Positions 43,297 through 54,016 of a stretch of 64,000 nucleotides of DNA are shown here, piece by piece. The translations under genes were made by a program, and so were the position numbers. Numbering within the stretch: the first letter of the stretch is position 1; every line of letters begins with the position of its first letter. The DNA comes from Globodera rostochiensis (Eukaryota; Nematoda; Chromadorea; Rhabditida; Heteroderidae): positions 186,001 through 250,000 of the forward strand of contig JAEVLN010000004.1 of the NCBI GenBank assembly GCA_018350325.1. Direction: 5' to 3'. The notes beneath the pieces were generated by a model. The model worked only from the letters and a program-made list of their open reading frames with translations, was not told the origin of the DNA and did no database searches.

Positions 43297-44148
43297 GCCG
43301 ACCTGCTGCTGAGAAGAACAAAGAGATTTTGTTTTAAAAATGAAATAAACTTTTAGGTCTCTAAATTTAATTTAATGAAAAAATTTAAAAAGTTACACAA
43401 AATTTCTTTCGGAAGCTTTTTTTGGAGTGATTAAAGAGAGTTGTGTAAGCCTTGGGAATGAATGAATATTTTAGCTTAGCTATTCATTTCCATTATATTG
43501 ACGAATTTACAGACATAATCAATATTATTTTTGAGTTTATGCTTATAAAATATGCACTTTTTGTTGATTTAATTAATTTTAATCATCCCCCAAAATAGAA
43601 AATTTAATAAAAAGGTCAAGTGCACAGTCACTCTTGTTTTGATCGCATAAACACAAACTTCAAATTGCAAGAAGCAAGGAGCACTATTTTGAGGAAATTC
43701 TCATTTTTCCCTTAAAAATGAGAATTTTAACCAATTTAAAAAAGTTACCCGAAATTTTTCTTTCCAAAGATTTTTGGAGTGACCAGTATTGAAAGCCTTT
43801 AAAAAAGAAGTTTTTTTTGAATTCTGCTTCATTTTGCATCGCCTTTTATACGGCCTTCAATCGATGGCGCGCGCTTTGATTTGTGACTTGGAAGCCAAAG
43901 AAATAGCATTGTCAACGAAGAGAGTGGAGGGGAGGCGCGGCAATGCATTGGCATTTACAGGAAGCCAACTTTTGGCATTGTCATAAGAGCCCTGCTTCTC
44001 AAATTGGGAGATCTTTTTGCATAAACACAGGCACAATGCCACGCCCATTTGTGCCATTGTATTGTAACTGTGCTCCCATCCTCCCCCCCCCCCCTCTCTC
44101 TCAAGAACGGCCAAGAAATCATCGAGATATATCTGAGCTTCATCGGAC
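43297..44148. other. Upstream region of gene B; no further gene seen
   Basis: 43312-43620 matches the upstream region of gene A (GAGAAGAACAAAGAGATTTT, AAAATATGCACTTTTTGTTG, AATCATCCCCCAAAATAG). 43790-44148 has only short frames. Confidence 0.55.
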
Positions 44149-44149
44149 G

Positions 44150-44222
44150 GCAGCGTAGCTCAGTCGGGAGAGCATCCAACCGGACATTGGAAGACTCCGG
44201 ATCGTTTCCGGGCGTTGTTTGC
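44150..44222 (+). tRNA. tRNA-like sequence (anticodon unclear)
   Basis: GGCAGCG acceptor pairs with CGTTGTT (three G-U pairs); D arm TAGCTCAGTCGGGAGAGCA; anticodon stem TCCAA/TTGGA with loop CCGGACA (would read GGA, but position 33 is C, not U); T arm CCGG ATCGTTT CCGG. Cloverleaf-like but with atypical anticodon and T loops; likely pseudogene. Confidence 0.45.
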
Positions 44223-45000
44223 CTTTTCCCCAGGAAAAGGGTATAGCAAGAGGCGAGGAGAAAATCGAGAGGATTTCTTGGCAACGGGCGGGCCCAACGT
44301 TCTTTCCATCGTTTTTTCTGGGCCAGAAACCACTCAATTCCGATGATCAAAGAGCACTTTTTGGTTCTCCGATATTACGGAAAAAGACCAGGGACGGTCT
44401 TCCCCTGGCATTGAAGGTGTTGTGCTCCTCTTCTCTCCCCACCCCCCCCCCCCCTCTTACTCTTAACAAAAGTTAAAGACTTAGGGGGATTGTTAAGCTT
44501 AGGCCTAAGCCACCCTGGCCTGGGGTTCGTTAGGCTTAGGCCTAAGCCTAATAAACCCCTAAGCTTAGGGTGAATAATATAAATACAGGGTTTTTTCATT
44601 CTAATCCGGAGGTTGCACACCATTTTAGGCTCGAGTAACAATCATAAGTTGAGTTATAGAGGTTTAAAGAAGTAGCGAGTCCGGACAAAGTTGCGAGTTG
44701 GGTGTGATCGGGGCTGCATGTCACCGGTCCCTGAGTCCCCGGTCACGCGTCAGGCGTAATTTTTAGAAATGCCAGTGACGGCGTAAGCGTAATACGTCAT
44801 GACGGCACCTCAAAAACGGCCGACCCCTCGGGGGCAGAAAAAGTCGGAATCGGGGTTTTCGTCCCCGACCAAAAAAGTCGGGGTTTGGGATCGAAAAATC
44901 AAAAGTCGGGGTCGGGGACGAAAACCCCGACTAAAAAAAGTCGGGGTTCGGGGATGGGGCTCAACCCTAGGCGTAATCGTCAGCACCATAACGTCCAGAC
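44223..45000. other. Intergenic with CCTAAGC palindromes and CCCCGAC repeats
   Basis: 44495-44570 holds the GGCTTAGGCCTAAGCC unit. 44810-44975 holds GTCGGGGT/CCCCGAC inverted repeats ending GGGCTCAACCCTA, the right end of a YARNG-type element whose left end I cannot place. No gene. Confidence 0.5.
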
Positions 45001-45731
45001 CAGGGATGGGCGGAATTCCGTTTTCCGTTTTTCCGTTTGGCCCTTTTTTTCCGTTTTCCGTTAAAATGCCCTTTTTAACGGAAAAAATATACACCCCTAA
45101 GAATGGGATTTTTGGAGAATTGGAATGCTGTTTGGTTGTGGTGTAATGGTGAGTGGTTGGTGTGGGGAGATAAGTGTGGGTGGGGTTTCAGATCCCCGAC
45201 TGTATCAGTGATTATTTCTTATTTTCTGTACAGTTTCGGTGGTTAAACAATTTTTAAAAATTCTTTTCAACTTTTTCCAATTACAAACAAACATTTTAGA
45301 TGACAATTCACAAGCTTTTCATCCATTTTTTGTTGGACGAAATCAAAAACAGCCGAATTTTTTAAAATTTTGGTTGCAAATCCTTAACAAATTGAGTCGA
45401 AAATTTCAAAATTTTCTCCGGCGGCGCCTATCGGCACCGCCGACCCCCCCCCCCACCCAAAAGCCTAAAATAGATTTAGAAGGCCGCCGAAAAAAAGACA
45501 TCCTTCAAAATTTTTAAAAATAACTACTGTTAATATTTCGAAAAATATTAATTAAATAAATTATTTCAAAAAAAAATAATTTTTTTATTTTAATTGAAAA
45601 TTTGTCAGTTTTCCGTTTTCCGTTTTTCCGTTGTTTTTGGCCCTTTTTTTCCGTTTTACGTTTTCCGTTAAAAAAAATATTTCCGTTTTTCCGTTTTCCG
45701 TTTTTTGAAAATAAATTTCCGCCCATTCCTG
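45001..45731. mobile_element. hAT-type MITE with perfect 8-bp target duplication
   Basis: Begins CAGGGATGGGCGGAATTCCG, ends with the inverse of CAGGAATGGGCGGAAA. GTCCAGAC flanks it exactly on both sides (44993-45000 and 45732-45739). Subterminal regions at both ends are TTCCGTTTTCCG tandem repeats in opposite orientation. The interior includes a GGCGCCTATCGGCACCGCC block shared with 14787-15414. No transposase. Confidence 0.92.
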
Positions 45732-45739
45732 GTCCAGAC

Positions 45740-45920
45740 CTGCTGGGTGTGATCCAATTCGTCCCCCCCCCCCCCCGCCCATTTCCTTTCTTTCCTTTTC
45801 TCTCATCGATTTTACAAACACCCGTCACCCAACAGAACAAACACTTGCTCAACCAACCAACCACTTTCGTTGCCTTATCTCAACATAAATCATTTTATTT
45901 GACGAATATTAAAACATAAA
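45740..45920. repeat. Third copy of the AATTCGTCC dispersed repeat, one unit
   Basis: CCAATTCGTCCCCCCC, then CCCATTTCCTTTCTTTCC, CTCATCGATTTTACAAACAC and CAACAGAACAAACACTTGCT. Same order as 36096-37830 but without amplification. Confidence 0.75.
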
Positions 45921-46293
45921 ATCTTTATTCGTCATGACGACATTTTTCATCACTTGGACATTCTGCCAACAGTCATTTCAACTAAATAATGCAAAAGTGC
46001 CCGAATTTGTGTGGTAATAGAAATTCAAATAAATGTAAAATATATAAAATAAAAATTGTCGGATCAGGCATGCAATGTTTATAGTGCTTATCAGTGCCTA
46101 AACTTGGCCGAAATTTGCGATTTCTTGGTGGATTTTAAGTTGTTTTTTTTTTTTGGAAAATTCGGCGATGCCAAATGTCTTCTTTCATCGGCGTGTTCGA
46201 TACAGCCATTTACAAAATGCATGCCTGAACACGTAGAGAAGAGATCTTTGAAGGCATAACGCCCACTTTCAGTGGTGAGGGGTGGGTGTGTGG

Positions 46294-46370
46294 TAGTGCT
46301 GCACGAGACCCAAAAAACCCGAGACTTTTCTCGAGTCAATACTCGATACCGAGACTCTCGTGCAGCACTA
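46294..46370. mobile_element. 77-bp hAT-like MITE
   Basis: TAGTGCTGCACGAGA to TCTCGTGCAGCACTA; flanks GTGTGTGG and ATGTGTGG agree at seven of eight. The interior is GAGACTTTTCTCGAG-type repeats. Confidence 0.87.
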
Positions 46371-46378
46371 ATGTGTGG

Positions 46379-46446
46379 CAGGGACGGGCGGAATTCTTCC
46401 GAGTCCCTCTCGACATTTTTTTTGAGATCGACCGCGCCCATCCCTG
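46379..46446. mobile_element. 68-bp inverted-repeat element abutting the previous one
   Basis: CAGGGACGGGCGG to GCGCCCATCCCTG, ends related to the 45001 element. The 8-bp flank on the left is shared with the 46294 element; the right flank does not match, so the insertion history is unclear. Confidence 0.6.
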
Positions 46447-46671
46447 CCAGTATGTGGTTGGTAAACAGACAAATAGCAAATAGAATTTTTTTTTTTGAAC
46501 GCGTTCAGATGAGAGAGATGTAATAAATTTAGAAAGTGAAGACCTCATTTTTCAGAAAATGGATTTTGTTTAATGAAAAAACAGCAAAATTTGCTTATTT
46601 TCTTCTAAAAAAACAATCCATTTTCCCGCTCGTGGTCATAAATTTGAGGTTGGGGGTCCAATTGAGGGAGA

Positions 46672-48902
46672 TCATTTTTCAACAAAAAATTGATGATCTT
46701 TGATCTTAAGCGGTGGCAGGGCGTTGTTTTGATGGACAAAGGCGAAGATTGAGTCCGCAAAACGGAGCACATTCTGACGGACCGAGCTGTTTTGATGTTG
46801 TTCAAGCACGGTGCATGGCGGGTTGGTGATCATAAAGTGTTCGACAAGCGCGCGAGCTGTTGTCCAGCCGTGCAGTACCCCCTGTTCATGCTCTTTCACG
46901 GTCTGCCAGAAGTCTTCCAGGACGTTTGAATGGCTGCTGCTGCTGCTGCTTTTGGCATTTTTGGTTGCCTGCCTGATTAAAGGTAGGGTGAGTAAATCAA
47001 CTTGAGAGCCTGATCATAAAGCGTAGTGATGCGCGAGAGTCTTGGTCTCGAGTCTCGGGGTTTTTTGGGGTCACGTCTCGGTATCGGGTCTTGATAAATT
47101 TTAAGTCTCGAGCATCACTAATAAATCGAACCAGAAGTTTCCGAGCTCCTAAACACTTTCGAATGGTTTGGATTCCGATTATTTTCAGATTTTCGGACCC
47201 GTTTAAAAGCAGAAGTACGGATATGCCATTCAAACAAGGAGGTACTCCACGAACCCGGTACTGAAAAGTCGATGCTCAATTTTCGAGATCGACAACCGAA
47301 CCCGGAATTCAAATTGCTCCTGATACTCGAAGTGTCGTTACTGAATTTTGACTACACCCGAAAGCATCAGTTTTTGACATCGTAACGCTAGCAAATCGGA
47401 AGCTATTGGACGGGACAAGTAAAGAAATTTCCGTTTTTTTTTCTATTTTGGTACTGAATTTTAATCCCGGCATATTATGCGATGGTCCCGATTTTTTCCA
47501 ACTCTTATTTTTAGTTCATTAGCCCCGGTTTTTGTCGAATCAAAAATTTACATAGGCTTCTGCTTGGCATTGGCCACCAGGGGCGGCACAACAACAGCAA
47601 CGGAAGGCGCCGTCGTCGTCGGCCCCGATTCTTTGATGCTGTTAGGAAAAGCATTGATCAGAGAGCAATTAGGCAAAAAGTACCGTTTCACACGCCCAAC
47701 AGATGTACTTTCGTCGTGGTGCCCGCCCGTTGATTGCCGTTTTGTTGTCAATGCCAACGGAGGGTCCTGAAATGGCTGTTTGATTTTATGACAATCCGCA
47801 TTAAAGGCTACCGTATATACTGTTTTAATCCCCCATGGTAGATTATTTTTTCAACCTACTCAGAGTGGGGGATTATTAAAAGTTGGGGGATTATTTTTTC
47901 AACCTACTCAGAGGGGTGGTGGATTAAACCAGTATATACGGTATTTCATAAGGGTAAAATATCAACTCGTTCCCCTTTGCCCAACTTTTTTGCATTATAA
48001 CTTTTTTTCTAGCGAACCAAATAATTTATTTTTGGTATCATTCGAAAGCAAACACTCAGTAGAAGCTATTAACAAACAAAGCTAACCGATTGGCCAAATG
48101 GCAAAAAAGTTATGGCCATTCTGGTCACAAAACTCAAACTTTCTGATTTTCGGGCCATAACTTTTTTGTCATTTGGCCAATCGGTTAGCTTTTGCTTGTT
48201 AATAGCTTCTACTGAGTGTTTGCTTTCGAATGATACCAAAAATAAATTATTTGGTTCGCTAGAAAAAAGTTATAATGCAAAAAGTTGAGCAAAGGGGAAC
48301 GAGTTGATACTCGTCCTTTCATAAGGCGTCATTCTTAGACCGGCTTCCAGATCAAATTTCAGAAGCTTCATTCGGCAGGCAAAAAGCCTCATTTTTGTTA
48401 AGAAAATTGCTCCAAAATTTATGGCCAAATCGCTTACCTTTTTAACAACGTTCGGCGGCACCACCCCAGATTTTGGCACAATTGCACATTTCTCAATGAT
48501 GGTTTTGAGACGGAACACTTCAGCATTCAACAGAATGTTCTGTCCACGAAGTCCCTCATTCTCCGCCCGAAGCGCTTCCTTCTCCTGGGCGTCACGGCTG
48601 AACACCGTTTGCAGCAGACTCAGTTGTTCCACGATTCCAGTCCACAGTTGTTCGTGCTGCTCAAGTTGGGCGTCGCTTTGTTTCTTCTCATCCCGGCACT
48701 TGGTGAACGCCTTGAAGTACTTGTCTGCATCAAGCGCCACCCGGCAACAGAGATCACGTTCACAGCCGCCAAGGGTTTGTGTCGCCCATGCGATTGCCTA
48801 AAAATGGCATGCAAGGAAAAATGCCGTACAAAAAAAAAAAACCTTGGGCGACACCATCTGCATGTTCGTACCCTTTGGGGTGTTGTTGCCAGATTTGTCC
48901 AT
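46672..48902 (-). CDS. Unrecognised coiled-coil protein, copy 3 (about 288 aa, 5 exons)
   Basis: Exons (minus): 48902-48843, 48797-48438, 47766-47684, 47638-47552, 46948-46672; all in phase. It starts MDKSGNNTPKGTNMQMVSPK, then AIAWATQTLGGCERDLCC and ALDADKYFKAFTKC, a shorter coiled coil than copies 1 and 2, a Thr/Val-rich linker (PTTTAPSVAVVVPP), a Ser run (SSSSSHS) and the C-terminal domain FWQTVKEHEQGVLHGWTTAR ending HQFFVEK. Intron sizes have grown by insertion: a hAT-like MITE at 47024-47120, a mariner-like MITE at 47809-47943 and a foldback element at 47960-48309. No known domain recognised. The family-wide conserved C-terminal pattern is FWxxVKxxExxxLxGWTxAx. Confidence 0.8.
47024..47120. 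mobile_element. hAT-like MITE in the last intron of coiled-coil copy 3
   Basis: TAGTGATGCGCGAGAGTCTT to CTCGAGCATCACTA; flanks ATAAAGCG and ATAAATCG agree at seven of eight. Interior GTCTCGAGTCTCGGG repeats. Confidence 0.88.
47809..47943. mobile_element. TA-flanked MITE in an intron of coiled-coil copy 3
   Basis: TACCGTATATACTGTTTTAA to GGATTAAACCAGTATATACG plus GTA: near-perfect inverted ends with flanking TA. The interior has two CAACCTACTCAGAG blocks and GGGGGATTATT repeats as in 2184-2335. Confidence 0.88.
47960..48309. mobile_element. Near-perfect foldback element in an intron of coiled-coil copy 3
   Basis: Arms of about 150 bp (left TATCAACTCGTTCCCCTTTG, right CAAAGGGGAACGAGTTGATA) around a spacer with TGGTCACAAAACTCAAACTT. 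The best preserved member of the family; it ends in the AACTCGTTCCC motif also found in minisatellites. Confidence 0.92.
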
Positions 48903-48974
48903 GGTCCAGTTGTTGTTCGTGCCGACACCTAAAATGGGATAAAAAGATTAAGACGCTAAGCAGACGCGTCGTAT

Positions 48975-49022
48975 TTATTGTTATTAGTGTAGTTCATAGG
49001 GAATAAACGAGCTTCGGCTCTT
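48975..49022 (-). promoter_or_regulatory. Conserved upstream block of coiled-coil copy 3
   Basis: Minus strand GAGCCGAAGCTCGTTTATTC then CCTATGAACTACACTAATAA, about 75-120 bp before the ATG at 48902, as in copy 1. Confidence 0.55.
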
Positions 49023-49187
49023 AGCATTCGATTCGATGCGGCGTAAACAATTGTCTTTCTTATTTTCACATTTTCCACATTTAATGTCTTTTTCTAACCC
49101 CAGTTTAGGTAGTTGGATTGTGTAATTTAATGAATCAATGACCAGAAATATGTCCCTAAAATTGAAATTGAATCCGGGTAATTATCG

Positions 49188-49951
49188 GTCATACGGTCCA
49201 GCCTCAAATATCAATTGACTCCTCACGGTCTGCAATATATGAATCAGAAAAAATTTTTGTTTGGCAACCATTCCCTGAAGAGTTACAGGCCCGGGACTGA
49301 AGTGTCTTTTAACTGGGGACTCAGTTGTCCACTTTTAAAAAATGGGAATAATCCACTCATATAAGCAGGGCTGGCACTTTTAGGCAAATGCCTATTTTTT
49401 CTGCGAACTTGGCACAGTGAGTTAAGCACGAAAAACATGTTTTTAGCTTTATTTGGAGCTTCTAGAGTGGACTTTATAATGCCTATTTGTGCCTATTTTG
49501 GGGTTTTTGTGCCTAATGCCTATTTGTGCCTATTTTGACATTTTTGTGCCTATTTCATGCCTAACTTAGCCTTTGATGAAAATAGCTTTTCACAAAGCCA
49601 CGGTCTTGACTTCCTCATGCGCCCACTAGGTACCATTCGGTAATGGTACTGAAGTGTCCATTTTACAATTTTTTCTTTTTTTATAATTTTAAACCTGTTT
49701 AAAAACCGCTTTACATTTTTAATTTTTATTTCCTATCGACAAATTCGCAACTTTGAAAACTTAATGAGTGATTTTTCCCATTTTTTAATCAGTGGACAAC
49801 TGAGTCCCCAGTCAAAAGACACTTTAGTCCCGCGTCTGTAACTCATCAGGGAACGTTGCCCAACAAAATTTTTTCGGATTCATATATTGCAGACCGAGAG
49901 GAGTCGATTGATATATATATTTCGTTCGACTTTAGGTCTGGACTGTATGAC
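49188..49951. mobile_element. Element with about 160-bp terminal inverted repeats
   Basis: Left arm TCATACGGTCCAG..GACTCCTCACGGTCTGCAAT..GGACTGAAGTGTCTTTT; right arm is the inverse, ending CTGGACTGTATGA. Inside (49366-49570) is a one-sided YARNG-like insertion CAGGGCTGGCACTTTTAGGC followed by TGCCTATTT repeats. No transposase. Confidence 0.8.
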
Positions 49952-50574
49952 CAATATTTTCCGGAATCCATGCACCAAAATGTCTGAAAATTTTTATAGA
50001 ACACATGAGTTCATTTTGAATTCCTGCCCATACTGGGGAAACCGGACCCAATTAAACATACACCCTCAAATCATACCAGATTTTCAGATCAACTCAGAAT
50101 GCTTCACAATATCACTGTCAAAGGGACGACTCCCTAAAGGCTCAAGGCACAATTTGGAGAGAGCAGCAAATGGAGAAAATTCAATTGGTGACCAAAGAAC
50201 GGAGAAAATTCAGCGTTAATAAAAAGTCGCACTTTTAAATCTAAAACAAAAATATGTTATTTTCAGATTATTGACATGCGACAACATTGGTTTAACTCTG
50301 TGCGAAGTTCAGTTTTAAAATTGTTCGAATTCGGGTTCGGAGTTCGAAATCAGTCGAAATGGAGGTCAGATTCGGATTCCACGCCACCTAAAACACCTCG
50401 AAACTCCTTTTTTCAGACATATTAAAACATATATTTTTGAAAATGGGGGCAACAAACAACCCCCTCCCCACCCATTGAACCACGATTGGGCACGACGATT
50501 GGCGCGGCACGATTAGGCGCCGGCACGTTCGGTGCCGGCACGATTCGGCACCCGAAACAAACCAAACAAAATTG
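49952..50574. other. Intergenic, no gene seen
   Basis: An open plus-strand stretch runs from inside the preceding element to 50219 with no motif. 50480-50560 has GGCACGATTCGGC-type repeats. Confidence 0.5.
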
Positions 50575-50825
50575 GTATCATACAAAAGCTCTCAGTATGC
50601 TGAACCTTTGATCAAGGTAAAGCTAACCGATTCGTCTTTTCAAAAAAAGGTTATAGGTTTAAAACCTGTAAAAATTGCCTTTTTTGTCGTGGTGACGTCA
50701 TTTAACTTTCTTTGTTTAAGTCGAATCGCGTAGCTTTTGCCTTTGTAAGCTTCTACTTATTACATGCTTTCGAATGATACCAAGAATGTTTGGTTTGGTT
50801 GACTTTGAACAAAGTTTTAACAAAA
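50575..50825. mobile_element. Foldback-type element, diverged
   Basis: ATTGGTATCATACAAAAGCT at left and GCTTTCGAATGATACCAAGA at right, with AGCTAACCGATTCGTCTTTT and its inverse AAGTCGAATCGCGTAGCTTT. Same family as 47960-48309. Confidence 0.7.
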
Positions 50826-51204
50826 AAAACTTCTCGGCGCCCATCGTGCCGCGCCGCCCAATTGCGGGGTACCATTGATTTACGCTACTAGTAAAATGTG
50901 ACCAATTAAGGAATGAGTGGACTTCTGTAATAGTTGGCAAAGATTTGTTGGACGAAACAGAAGACATGACAATAAATGTCTAACGGCGATCCATATAAAA
51001 TATTTGGGTACAGAGAATGTCTTTGTCAAAGGTATATGAAACGAAAAACACTGTAGGTTAAGTGACTTGACTGGTCAAGTGGGAGAGGGAAATGACCTGT
51101 AAACAATTGTGGTCGGCCGGTTGATAGGTTAAGTGGAAGAGAGACAGAATGCCAAATATATATTTGAATAAATATCTGTCGTCCTAACAACAGGAGGAAC
51201 CCGG
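50826..51204. other. Intergenic, no gene seen
   Basis: No motif or repeat recognised apart from a GTCAAGTGGGAGAG repeat pair near 51080-51140. Confidence 0.5.
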
Positions 51205-51647
51205 GTTCTGCTGGTGCATTTTACGCGTCCCTTAATGATTATTTTTGATTTGACGCAAAAAGAAAGGAAAAGAAGGAGGAAGGAACGGAACGGAAAGGAA
51301 AGGTGTACAAGAAGGAAAATGCCAAAAGGGAGTAAAATGCCAAAAGGAAGAAAATTGCAAAAAGAGAAAAGTGAAGGGTGCCACAAGAGTGAAAATGCCA
51401 AATAGGAAAATGATAAGAAGGAAAAGCGCAATGCGAAAAAATGAAAAAAGGGAAGCACAATGGAAAATGTCAAGAAAGAAAGTGCCATAAATGGAAATGC
51501 CAAAAGGAGACAAACAGGGATAGAAAGCTTCGAAGTAATTCATTCGAATCTCCCTTAACGCGTCCCATCGATTATTTTACGCGTCCCATGATTTTTGTTT
51601 TTAATTTGACGCAAAATTTTCATGAGACGCGTAAAATGCACCAGAAC
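51205..51647. mobile_element. Inverted-repeat element, purine-rich interior
   Basis: Left GTTCTGCTGGTGCATTTTAC then GCGTC; right end is the inverse, GACGCGTAAAATGCACCAG, with a CTG difference. Second internal inverted copies of ACGCGTCCCATGATTTTTG. The middle is AGGAAAATGCCAAAAGGA-type repeats without a gene. Confidence 0.8.
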
Positions 51648-52027
51648 TGGAGGACTAAATTTTTTATCCGTAATTTTTTACCGTGGTGGTTTTTGCAAAC
51701 CTTTTAGAAATCGTATCATACTTATAATATCTTATTAGAATAAACCATCTTTTTATGGACTTTTTGCTTGATCAAAAAGTACCCAAAAAATCAAGCACTT
51801 TGTGTAAAAAATTACTCAAAATTTCGTTTGTGAGAGAACGAATGTGTGTCAATTGAAAGGATGAATAGGAAGGGAAAATGTGAGAATAGCGATCGGCGGA
51901 AAAAAGGGCAGAGCGGAGAAGAGGAGAAGGAGCAAAAAAGAACAACCAGAGAAAGTGCTCAAACGGAAAGGGAGTCAAATTCAGAAGGGGGAAATGTTGG
52001 AAAAGTGAAGACTGATCCATTTGGCTT
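51648..52027. other. Intergenic, leader-like DNA below the promoter block
   Basis: In minus sense this follows the promoter-like block copy 5 and is pyrimidine-rich (CACTTTTCCAACATTTCCCC). No convincing protein. Confidence 0.45.
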
Positions 52028-52165
52028 GAGTGGACAGTCTATTTATGCAGGCAAAAAAATAGGCGGGGCCAGAGAGCGCACGCACGCGCGCCATGTTGTC
52101 ACGTGCTGATTGGCTGTTGGACGGTTTGTAATTCGATGACGTGTGCGGCGAACTCCATACGACGG
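52028..52165 (-). promoter_or_regulatory. Dispersed promoter-like block, copy 5
   Basis: Minus strand: CGTCATCGAATTACAAACCG, CAACAGCCAATCAGCACGTG (CCAAT box and E-box), ACAACATGGCGCGCGTGCGT, CCCCGCCTATTTTTTTGCC, TGCATAAATAGAC (TATA-like), then ATCAGTCTTCACTTTTCC. Almost the same string appears on the plus strand at 63335-63490. Confidence 0.6.
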
Positions 52166-52374
52166 ACGGCAAAGGGAGTGGGGTGTTTGGGCCGCTAATT
52201 TCTCCATATTTCTGTCCTGGACATTCAAGTGTTTGTCAATGACATTTCTTTATGCAATAAGTACCCTAATAGATGATTCTTTTTGAGAATGGTCAAACTC
52301 GTATTTATTACTTGTTACGTTTTACGCGTTTTTGGGAGTAAAAAGACGACTCGTTACCGCCAACCCGTTCCACC

Positions 52375-52965
52375 CCAACTTTCCCTTTTACCCAACTCGT
52401 TCCCCACCCCCAACTCGTTCCTTTTTACCCAACTCGTTCCCCAACCCAACTCGTTCCCTTTTACCCAACTCGTTCCCCAACCCAACTCGTTCCCTTTTAC
52501 CCAACTCGTTCCCCACCCCCAACTCGTTCCCTTTTACCCAACGTTCCCCACCCCCAACTCGTTCCCTTTTACCCAACTCGTTCCCTTTTACCCAACTCGT
52601 TCCCCACCCCCAACTCGTTCCCTTTTACCCAACTCGTTCCCCACCCCCAACTCGTTCCCTTTTACCCAACTCGTTCCCCAACTCCAACTCGTTCCCTTTT
52701 ACCCCCACCCCCAACTCGTTCCCTATTACCCAACTCGTTCCCCACCCCCAACTCGTTCCCCACCCCCAACTCGTTCCCTTTTACCCAACTCGTTCCCCAC
52801 CCCCAACTCGTTCCCTTTTACCCAACTCGTTCCCCAACTCCAACTCGTTCCCTTTTACCCCCACCCCCAACTCGTTCCCTATTACCCAACTCGTTCCCCA
52901 CCCCCAACTCGTTCCCTTTTACCGAATTCGTTCCCCACCCCCAACTCGTTCCCTTTTACTTTTTT
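52375..52965. repeat. Compound minisatellite of CAACTCGTTCCC units
   Basis: Alternating CCCAACTCGTTCCCTTTTAC and CCAACTCGTTCCCCACCCC, with larger duplications (the block holding TTTTACCCCCACCCC near 52700 recurs near 52860, and CTATTACCC near 52732 and 52890). The core is the end motif of the foldback elements at 47960 and 62791. Confidence 0.93.
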
Positions 52966-53126
52966 TATAATTCTATCTCATTCTCTTTTATAAAAAAGGC
53001 TTCACTTTATTTTTTTGTTTTGTTGCTTCTGTTCCTTCTGCTACTTATGCGTTTAATATTTTGTCTTTTAGCTCTTTAAAGGATATAAAGCAATATTTTC
53101 TTTTGAATATTACTTTTACTCATTAC

Positions 53127-54008
53127 TAGAGTAGTGCACGGTCGGTTTTAAACCGGGGGTACCGGTTTTCGGTTAGGCCGGTTTTGCGACCCCCGGTTTT
53201 CGGTTTCGGTTTTTGGCCGACACTCGGTTAACCGAAAACCGAAACCGGTTTTTTGTCAAACCATAGGGGGGACCCTTTTGATTTCCAAATGCGTAAATTT
53301 TGGACCAATTTTCCTAACAAATATCGTTAAAATCTAACATTTTCCCGGCGGGGCTTAGCAGGGATGGGAGCCGACGACCTCAAAAAATTTCGGTAATCAG
53401 GATTCCGACCCCAAAAAAGTGGGAAATCGAAAGTTTCTTAACAAAATTGGCCTATTTTCTTTTTTTGAGATTTAACGAATTTGTTAAGAAAATTATTCCA
53501 ATAATAACCATACAAAGAAAATTTTTAATTTTAATTATTCAGGGCGCCGAGCTCAAAATTTTTAAAATCCCCATCGGCAGTCGAGGTCACTCAACTTTGA
53601 ACAAAGTTTTTCTTTTTTTTTAATTTCACTGAATTCGTCCAATCAATTTGTGAATTTTATCTAATTAAAAAAAAATTGGGAATTTGAAAAACTTTTGGAA
53701 TTGTTCACACACCGTATAGTTCAAAAAATGTTGGAAAAAAAATTCAACTCAGCCGAAATTTGAACCCCATCCCACCACCAGTTAAAATGACACCATTCAC
53801 CACTACACCACATCTTTCCTCAACAGACTCCCACAAAATGCCATCATTAGGGGTGTGTTTTTTTCATTTTTACAACCGAAACCGGAAAACCGGTACCCCC
53901 GGTTTTCGGTTAGGCCGGTTTTACGACCCCCGGTTTTCGGTTTCGGTTTTTGGGCCAAAAAAGCCGGTTTTCGGTTTCGGTTCGGTTAACCGACCGTGCA
54001 CTACCCTA
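53127..54008. mobile_element. hAT-type MITE with perfect 8-bp target duplication
   Basis: TAGAGTAGTGCACGGTCGGT at left; the right end is the inverse of TAGGGTAGTGCACGGTCGGT. CTCATTAC flanks both sides exactly (53119-53126, 54009-54016). Subterminal zones are CCGGTTTTCGGTT repeats, in opposite orientation at the left end's inner part and at the right. Confidence 0.92.
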
Positions 54009-54016
54009 CTCATTAC

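Noticed and set aside
51239..51543. Hydrophobic minus-strand frames resembling a membrane protein
   Set aside because: They lie wholly inside the inverted-repeat element 51205-51647 and come from AGGAAAATGCC repeats on the other strand.
52283..52993. Proline-rich secreted protein of 236 codons
   Set aside because: The frame is the CAACTCGTTCCC array; the overlapping second frame is equally open and repetitive.
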